This document shows, one piece after another, positions 6,465-10,612 of a DNA stretch of 10,612 nucleotides. This DNA comes from Gemmatimonadales bacterium (GTDB lineage Bacteria; Gemmatimonadota; Gemmatimonadetes; Gemmatimonadales; GWC2-71-9), in assembly GCA_041390145.1 (NCBI GenBank), contig JAWKQM010000024.1, positions 1 to 10,612 of the forward strand. Direction: 5' to 3'. Numbering within the stretch: position 1 is the stretch's first letter; the number at the start of each line of letters is the position of its first letter. Position numbers and translations under genes: made by a program. The notes under the pieces were generated by a model that had not been told where the DNA came from, did not search any database, and saw only the letters and a list, made by a program, of their open reading frames with translations.

Positions 6465-7053
6465 CGCTCCACGCCGACTCGATGGCTTGCCCGACTTGCG
6501 GCTGGTCCATCGTCCACTCGCGCGATGCCACCCGCTCGATGACAAACCCCAGGACCACCAGCCAGATTGAGGTCCAGAGTTCCGCCGGACCCGCCCGCAC
6601 CATCCCGTCCGCTTTCCCCGCTGCGACGACTTGTTGGACTGATTCGCGAAACTCGCGCGCCGCGTCACGGCTCGGTACGTCGAGGAAATTCGCGTCGCGC
6701 TGGCGGAGTAGCATCCTCGCCCCCGCCGGGTCGCGCTCCGCCGTCTCCACGAACCGCCTGGCAATCCGTGTCAGACGCTCGGGCGCCTTGAGTGACCGAT
6801 CGGCGTCCACTTCCTTGACCACGCCGGTGGCCCAGCGCTGGGTGCCCCGGTACACCTCGTTGAGGAGATGCTCCTTGCTGGTGAAGTGACGGTAAATCGT
6901 CCCTTCCGCCACCCCCGCCCGCTGGGCAATGATCGGGGTGGTGCTGGCCAGAAACCCTTCTCCTGTAAAGAGTTCCAGGGCTGCCCGTAGGAGCTTCTGC
7001 CGGGTTCCCTCACCGTCGCGGCGGCCGGATGGGGGGGAGGCTGGGGTCGTCAT
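6394..7053 (-). CDS. TetR-family transcriptional regulator
   Basis: This 219-residue protein has the TetR N-terminal DNA-binding domain: GTRQKLLRAALELF (17-30), then the helix-turn-helix region STTPIIAQRAGVAEGTIYRHF (about 37-57), followed by TSKEHLLNEV. The remaining residues, about 70-200, form the helical ligand-binding and dimer region, which is not diagnostic of a ligand. The end is a Pro/Ala/Ser-rich tail. The start at 7053 is preferred because a purine-rich site (GGAG, four bases before ATG on the - strand) precedes it. An in-frame ATG at 7134 would add 27 residues unlike a TetR N-terminus and cover the upstream regulatory gap. It is divergent from the oxidoreductase gene at 7145 and so a likely regulator of it and of itself. 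Its 3' end overlaps the convergent lipoprotein gene. Confidence 0.88.
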   Translation of the reverse strand: MTTPASPPSGRRDGEGTRQKLLRAALELFTGEGFLASTTPIIAQRAGVAEGTIYRHFTSKEHLLNEVYRGTQRWATGVVKEVDADRSLKAPERLTRIARRFVETAERDPAGARMLLRQRDANFLDVPSRDAAREFRESVQQVVAAGKADGMVRAGPAELWTSIWLVVLGFVIERVASREWTMDQPQVGQAIESAWSAIAAPALPAPENRSSASDPAAAG

Positions 7054-7100
7054 CGTGCTCCAGGGATCTGGGTTGAAGCCGGAAGCCGCTCCGGGGTAGA

Positions 7101-7119
7101 TTTCAAGGCTGTCTCGAAA
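7101..7119. promoter_or_regulatory. Candidate operator (19-bp imperfect palindrome) between the divergent genes
   Basis: TTTCAAG (7101-7107), a 5-bp spacer and CTCGAAA (7113-7119) form an inverted repeat matching at six of seven arm positions. Size and place, in the 91-bp gap between a TetR-family gene and its divergent neighbour, fit a TetR-type operator. A shorter repeat, CCGGA-N6-TCCGG, lies nearby at 7079-7094 and is an alternative. No convincing promoter boxes could be placed. This is a guess from symmetry and context. Confidence 0.35.
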
Positions 7120-7132
7120 CTCGTGATTTGAC

Positions 7133-7137
7133 AAGGA
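7133..7137 (+). promoter_or_regulatory. Ribosome binding site of the oxidoreductase gene
   Basis: AAGGA stands seven bases before the ATG at 7145. This supports that start over the ATG at 7141, which is out of frame, and over the internal ATG at 7151. Confidence 0.65.
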
Positions 7138-7144
7138 CTAATGT

Positions 7145-8290
7145 ATGAAGATGCTGGTTCTCGGTGCCGGCCTCCAAGGCTGTGCAACCGCCTTCGATCT
7201 GCTTCAGAACCCGGCCGTCACCCAGGTGACCATTGCCGACCTCTACCCCGAGCGCCTGGCTCCTTTCCTCGACCCCTACAAGGGGACCGACCGACTCCAG
7301 GCCGTGAAGCTCGACGTCAAGGATCTGCCGGCGGTGACCGCCCTGATGCGCGGCCATGTGTCCGTCATGAGCGCCATCCCCTACTACTTCAACGGTCCGA
7401 TGGCCGCTTGTGCGGTCGAGGCGGGCTGCAACTTCGCCGACCTCGGCGGCAACACCGAAATTGTCTTCGAGCAGAAGAAACTGCACGATGCAGCCCTCGC
7501 CAAGGGACTCTCCGTCATTCCCGACTGCGGGCTGGCCCCGGGGATGGTCAATATCCTGGCTGCCGAGGGCATCCGGCGGTTCGACAAGGCGGAGAAGGTC
7601 AAGATCTTCGTGGGCGGGTTGCCCCGCCATCCGGAGCCGCCGCTCAACTACCAGATCGTGTACTCGCTCGAGGGCGCGCTGGACTACTACACCACCACCT
7701 CCTGGATCCTCCGCGGCGGCAAGCGCACGCCGATCGAAGCCCTGAGCGAGCTGGAGCCCGTGGTCTTCCCTGAGCCGGTCGGGACGCTCGAAGCGTTTCA
7801 TACCGCGGGTGGTGTCAGCACCATGCCGTTCAGCTACGAGGGGAAGGTGGACGTCCTGGAATACAAGACGCTCCGCTACCCCGGGCATGTGGCCATCATG
7901 AAGCCGATCCGCGAGCTGGGCCTGCTTGGCAATGAGCCGATCGACGTGAAGGGCGTGCAGGTACGGCCCCGGGACGTGTTCATCGCCGCGGCCACCCCGG
8001 TCCTCAAGAAGCCGAAGGCCGAAGACCTCGTGGCGCTCCGCGTGGAGGCGAGCGGCATCAAGGACGGGAAGGCCGGCACCGTGGTGTGGCAGCTGGTGGA
8101 CTACAAAGACATGGAGCGGAACATCAGCGCCATGATGCGCACCACCGGGTACTCGCTGGCCATTACCGGGCTGATGCAGGCCGATGGCCGGGTAAAGGCA
8201 AAGGGGGTCCTGACCCCCGACGAGGCGATGCCGTTCCAGGCGTACGTGGACGAACTCGCCGCGCGCGGGGTACAGATCCGGGAACTCTAG
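7145..8290 (+). CDS. Saccharopine dehydrogenase-family oxidoreductase, lysine 6-dehydrogenase-like
   Basis: This 381-residue protein has an N-terminal Rossmann fold with the dinucleotide motif GAGLQG (7-12), an acidic residue after the second strand (Asp32) and the family stretch AIPYYFNGPMAACAVEAG (77-94), then FADLGGN (97-103). The motif PDCGLAPGMVNILAAEG (126-142) and the region VGGLPRHPEPPLNYQ (156-170) are typical of the lysine 6-dehydrogenase/saccharopine dehydrogenase C-terminal family. Length matches lysine 6-dehydrogenases (about 380-390 residues), which oxidatively deaminate L-lysine to 2-aminoadipate semialdehyde with NAD. Related members act on saccharopine or carboxynorspermidine, so the substrate is not certain. 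The protein is cytoplasmic, with no signal or membrane segment. A TetR-family gene is divergent 91 bp away and may control it. A strong hairpin follows the stop. No aminoadipate-semialdehyde dehydrogenase or other lysine catabolic gene is in the window. Confidence 0.82.
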   Translation: MKMLVLGAGLQGCATAFDLLQNPAVTQVTIADLYPERLAPFLDPYKGTDRLQAVKLDVKDLPAVTALMRGHVSVMSAIPYYFNGPMAACAVEAGCNFADLGGNTEIVFEQKKLHDAALAKGLSVIPDCGLAPGMVNILAAEGIRRFDKAEKVKIFVGGLPRHPEPPLNYQIVYSLEGALDYYTTTSWILRGGKRTPIEALSELEPVVFPEPVGTLEAFHTAGGVSTMPFSYEGKVDVLEYKTLRYPGHVAIMKPIRELGLLGNEPIDVKGVQVRPRDVFIAAATPVLKKPKAEDLVALRVEASGIKDGKAGTVVWQLVDYKDMERNISAMMRTTGYSLAITGLMQADGRVKAKGVLTPDEAMPFQAYVDELAARGVQIREL

Positions 8291-8324
8291 CCGCTCTCCC
8301 GGTGTTCATGGGGTGACGGACGAA

Positions 8325-8359
8325 AGAGCCGCCGTCGGGATCATCCCGCCGGCGGCTCT
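8325..8359 (+). terminator. Strong 16-bp hairpin after the oxidoreductase gene, probable terminator without U-tract
   Basis: The arms 8325-8340 (AGAGCCGCCGTCGGGA) and 8344-8359 (TCCCGCCGGCGGCTCT) pair at 15 of 16 positions around a three-base loop TCA. The hairpin starts 34 bases after the stop at 8290 and ends 45 bases before the next start. No T-run follows, so it is not a canonical intrinsic terminator. It could be a U-poor terminator, a processing or stability structure for the upstream mRNA, or a leader hairpin of the downstream gene. Confidence 0.55.
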
Positions 8360-8404
8360 GTCACATCGGCCAGGCTCCACGAGCAGGCCCGGAAGGAACG
8401 CAGC

Positions 8405-8965
8405 ATGCTTGATTTCCCATCGCTCTGGCGGACCGCGCTGCCGTACCATGACTTCGTGGCGGCGAGCACGAAGCACTGCGGCCTATGGGTCGGCGTCCAC
8501 AAGTTTGCCAGGCTGCCGCAGTGGTCGAACGGTCTCGACCTCGGGGCCACTCCGCGCCGGCTGCTTGTGCTGGCGGAGGACTGGTGCGGCGATGCGTCGA
8601 ATACCATCCCTGTGCTGGCCAAGCTGGTCGAACAGGTGCCGGGACTGGAGTTGCGCGTGCTCCGTCGCGATGAGCACCCGGAGGTGATGGACCGGTACCT
8701 CACGAACGGGTCTCGGTCGATCCCCATCGTGATCGTGCTGGATGCCGATTTCATGGAAGTGGGCCACTGGGGCCCTCGCCCGGCGGAGCTGCAGGCGTGG
8801 GTGATGGCCAATCGGGACAGCATGCCGAAGGGCGAACTCTATCCGCAGGCCCGCAAGTGGTACGCCCGCGACCGCGGCGAATCCACCCTGCGCGAAGTGA
8901 TGTCCATCGCTACGGGTTCTGTGATACCCGCGCCGGCGCCGGTGCAGAATCCAGCTCCGGCGTGA
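8405..8965 (+). CDS. Thioredoxin-fold family protein with WCGD motif
   Basis: This 186-residue protein has a thioredoxin-like core: strand RRLLVLAEDW (51-60), then WCGDASNTIPVLAKL (60-74). A later SIPIVIVLD (105-113) has Pro107 at the place of the conserved cis-proline. The pattern WCGDxxxxxPVL is that of the small thioredoxin-family group annotated as Thioredoxin_9-like, not classical CxxC thioredoxins. Cys61 has no partner cysteine three residues later (position 64 is Ala), so a dithiol-disulfide reductase role is doubtful; a monothiol or peroxidase-like role is possible. Cys25 is the only other cysteine seen. No signal peptide. AAGGA at 8394-8398 precedes the ATG by six bases. The end is a Pro/Ala-rich tail (PAPAPVQNPAPA), coded in the 56 bp that overlap the opposite ABC transporter gene. 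Confidence 0.75.
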   Translation: MLDFPSLWRTALPYHDFVAASTKHCGLWVGVHKFARLPQWSNGLDLGATPRRLLVLAEDWCGDASNTIPVLAKLVEQVPGLELRVLRRDEHPEVMDRYLTNGSRSIPIVIVLDADFMEVGHWGPRPAELQAWVMANRDSMPKGELYPQARKWYARDRGESTLREVMSIATGSVIPAPAPVQNPAPA

Positions 8966-10612
8966 AGTCCTCGCCGGGATTGATGAAGCGGTCCATTTCC
9001 ACGTTGTACTGCCGATCGTAGAGCTGCCGGTAACGCCCGTTCAAGGCCAGCAGCTCGCGATGCGTCCCCCGCTCGACAATGTCACCGCCCTCCAGCACCA
9101 AAATCTGATCCGCCGTCACGATGGTTGAGAGCCGGTGGGCGATGACGAAGGTCGTCCGCCCCCGCCGGAGCGCCCGCAGGCCGTCCTGAATTTGCGCCTC
9201 GCTCTCGCTGTCGAGTGAACTGGTCGCCTCGTCGAGTATGAGGATCTTCGGGTTGGCAAGAATGGCCCGCGCAATGGCGATCCGCTGGCGCTGTCCCCCC
9301 GAAAGCTTGATCCCCCGCTCACCGACCACCGTGTCGTAGCCATTCTCGAAGCCGCGGATGAACTCATCGGCGTGGGCGATTGTCGCCACCGCCTCGATCT
9401 GCTCCCGGGTGGCGTGCGGGCGCGCAAAGGCGATGTTCTCGGCGACGGAGCCGTCGAAGAGGAAATTCTCCTGCAGCACCACCCCGATGGCCCGGCGGAA
9501 CTCGTAGAGCCGGATCGTGGCGAGGTCACGGCCGTCGATGAGCACGCGGCCGGACTTCGGCCGGTTGAACGCCATCACGAGTGAAATGAGGGTGCTCTTG
9601 CCGCCGCCTGACGCCCCGACCAGCGCGGTCGTCGTCCCGGCAGGCGCCTCGAAAGAGATCCCCTTGATGACCGGCACGCCGGGGTTGTATTCGAACCACA
9701 CCTGGTCGAACGCCACGTCGCCGCGGATGTCGCCCACCGGCTTCCGAACGGCATCCTCCTGGTCCTCGGTGGCGAGGAGGCGAATTTCGCGAATCCGGTC
9801 GAGCCCGGCAAACGCCTCGGTGATCTGGGTGCCGATCGAGGCAATCTGCACCATCGGCGCTGCCATCAGGCCGGTAAAGAACACGTACATGATGAGGTCG
9901 CCGACGGTCATCCGCCCGGCCAGCACGTCGCCGCCGCCCACGAGGATCATCAGCACGCCGATGCCGCCCACGATGGCGGTGGCGAAGGCGCCTGTCCCGG
10001 AGATGGCCGTCATCGACTGGGCCACGTTCCGGAAGAGCCGGTGCGCCCCGGTCGCGAAGACGTACCGCTCCCGCCGCTCGGCGCTGTACGCCTTGACGAT
10101 CCGGATGCCGCCGAGCGTCTCGGCCAGCCGTCCGGTCACGTCGGCGTTGATCTTTCCACGCTCGCGGAAGAGCGGACGGAGGCGCTTGAAGAAGATGGCC
10201 ATCCCGCCGCCGAAGATGATCAGGACCGTGAGCGTGACGGCGGTCAGCTTCCAGTTGAGCCAGAAGAGCACGCCCACCGCGATGGCCGCGGTCACGAACC
10301 CGCCGACCAGTTGCACCAGGCCGGTGCCGACCAGGTTCCGGATGCCCTCCGCGTCCGACATGATCCGCGAGATCAGCACGCCCGTCTTCGTCGAATCGAA
10401 ATAGCTGACCGGGAGCCGGGCTACGTGGGCCTGGACCCGTTTCCGCATGTCAGTGATGGCCCGCTGCGCGGCGACGCCAAGCACTTGTGAGAGGGCGAAG
10501 CCGGTCACGGCCTGCACCAGTGTGGCCACGCCGACCGCCAAGGCGATCCACGGCAGTAGCTGGGCGTGCTGCTTCCCGATCACGTCGTCGATGAGGTACT
10601 TGGAGGAGGCGG
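8910..10612 (-). CDS. MsbA-like ABC exporter, fused permease and ATPase (5' end beyond the window)
   Basis: The frame is open to the right edge, and the bases before the GTG at 10583 encode ASSKYLIDD, a normal piece of an exporter membrane domain. The gene therefore starts outside the window. The visible part, about 566 residues, holds most of a six-helix membrane domain. Hydrophobic segments lie near 10-40, 84-130 and 195-250, counted from the GTG codon. The coupling region includes PVSYFDSTKTGVLISR (58-73). It then has a complete nucleotide-binding domain: Walker A GASGGGKST (323-331), Q-loop Gln371, signature LSGGQ (427-431), Walker B ILILDEA (447-453), D-loop SSLDSE and H-loop His483. All ATPase residues are present, so it should be active as a homo- or heterodimer in the inner membrane. 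Lipids, drugs or peptides are possible substrates. The tail after the ATPase (about 525-557) is Pro/Ala-rich and overlaps the thioredoxin-like gene. Confidence 0.93.
   Translation of the reverse strand, partial: ASSKYLIDDVIGKQHAQLLPWIALAVGVATLVQAVTGFALSQVLGVAAQRAITDMRKRVQAHVARLPVSYFDSTKTGVLISRIMSDAEGIRNLVGTGLVQLVGGFVTAAIAVGVLFWLNWKLTAVTLTVLIIFGGGMAIFFKRLRPLFRERGKINADVTGRLAETLGGIRIVKAYSAERRERYVFATGAHRLFRNVAQSMTAISGTGAFATAIVGGIGVLMILVGGGDVLAGRMTVGDLIMYVFFTGLMAAPMVQIASIGTQITEAFAGLDRIREIRLLATEDQEDAVRKPVGDIRGDVAFDQVWFEYNPGVPVIKGISFEAPAGTTTALVGASGGGKSTLISLVMAFNRPKSGRVLIDGRDLATIRLYEFRRAIGVVLQENFLFDGSVAENIAFARPHATREQIEAVATIAHADEFIRGFENGYDTVVGERGIKLSGGQRQRIAIARAILANPKILILDEATSSLDSESEAQIQDGLRALRRGRTTFVIAHRLSTIVTADQILVLEGGDIVERGTHRELLALNGRYRQLYDRQYNVEMDRFINPGEDFTPELDSAPAPARVSQNP

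Noticed and set aside
7128..7133. TTGACA matching a -35 box
   Set aside because: A matching -10 would fall inside the coding sequence at about 7151, and no such box is there. The bases overlap the ribosome binding site.
7054..7134. Longer N-terminus for the TetR regulator from ATG 7134
   Set aside because: The extra residues do not resemble a TetR N-terminus, and a better ribosome binding site lies before the ATG at 7053.
9517..10404. Open frame of 295 codons on the + strand
   Set aside because: It is antisense to the ABC exporter, whose motifs are complete. The translation is low-complexity Ser/Pro/Arg-rich and has no domain.

Overview
The window is about 10.6 kb of GC-rich, gene-dense bacterial chromosome. 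Gene content and style suggest a soil or water bacterium of the Gemmatimonadota/Acidobacteriota kind: GC-rich codons, coding regions that touch or overlap, a Ser/Thr protein kinase preceded by a short Cys-containing ribbon, and TolB-like propeller lipoproteins. This placement is an inference from style, not from a marker gene. I see no rRNA, tRNA, CRISPR array, transposase, integrase or phage gene.

Left part (1-4571, + strand): a tightly coupled run of genes. The end of an acidic-tailed protein (possibly GyrA) is followed by a PLP-dependent threonine dehydratase/serine racemase-family enzyme. Next come a REC-GAF-GGDEF response regulator (predicted diguanylate cyclase), a soluble Ser/Thr protein kinase starting at TTG, and the alpha subunit of a thiamine-diphosphate 2-oxoacid dehydrogenase. 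The four junctions are a 1-bp overlap, 0 bp, a 3-bp overlap and a 4-bp overlap. Two signalling proteins, one of c-di-GMP type and one of protein-phosphorylation type, thus lie between two enzymes. The enzymes could be consecutive: threonine to 2-oxobutyrate, then oxidative decarboxylation.

Middle (4572-6464, + strand): an exported dienelactone-hydrolase-family protein with a good ribosome binding site and GTG start, then a lipoprotein with TolB-like propeller repeats. The gaps before and after the hydrolase gene each hold a copy of the same GA/CT-rich inverted-repeat element. Each arm contains two 11-bp motifs spaced exactly 17 bp apart.

Right part (6394-10612): a TetR-family repressor on the - strand overlaps the 3' end of the lipoprotein gene by 71 bp. 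It is divergent from a lysine 6-dehydrogenase/saccharopine-dehydrogenase-like oxidoreductase, with a 91-bp gap that contains a 19-bp imperfect palindrome. After the oxidoreductase comes a strong 16-bp hairpin, then a small thioredoxin-fold protein with a WCGD motif. The 3' end of that gene overlaps by 56 bp the 3' end of a convergent MsbA-like ABC exporter, which runs off the right edge of the window.

The most unusual signals are the paired intergenic inverted repeats and the coupled metabolic/signalling operon. Nothing proves a new defence or mobile system.
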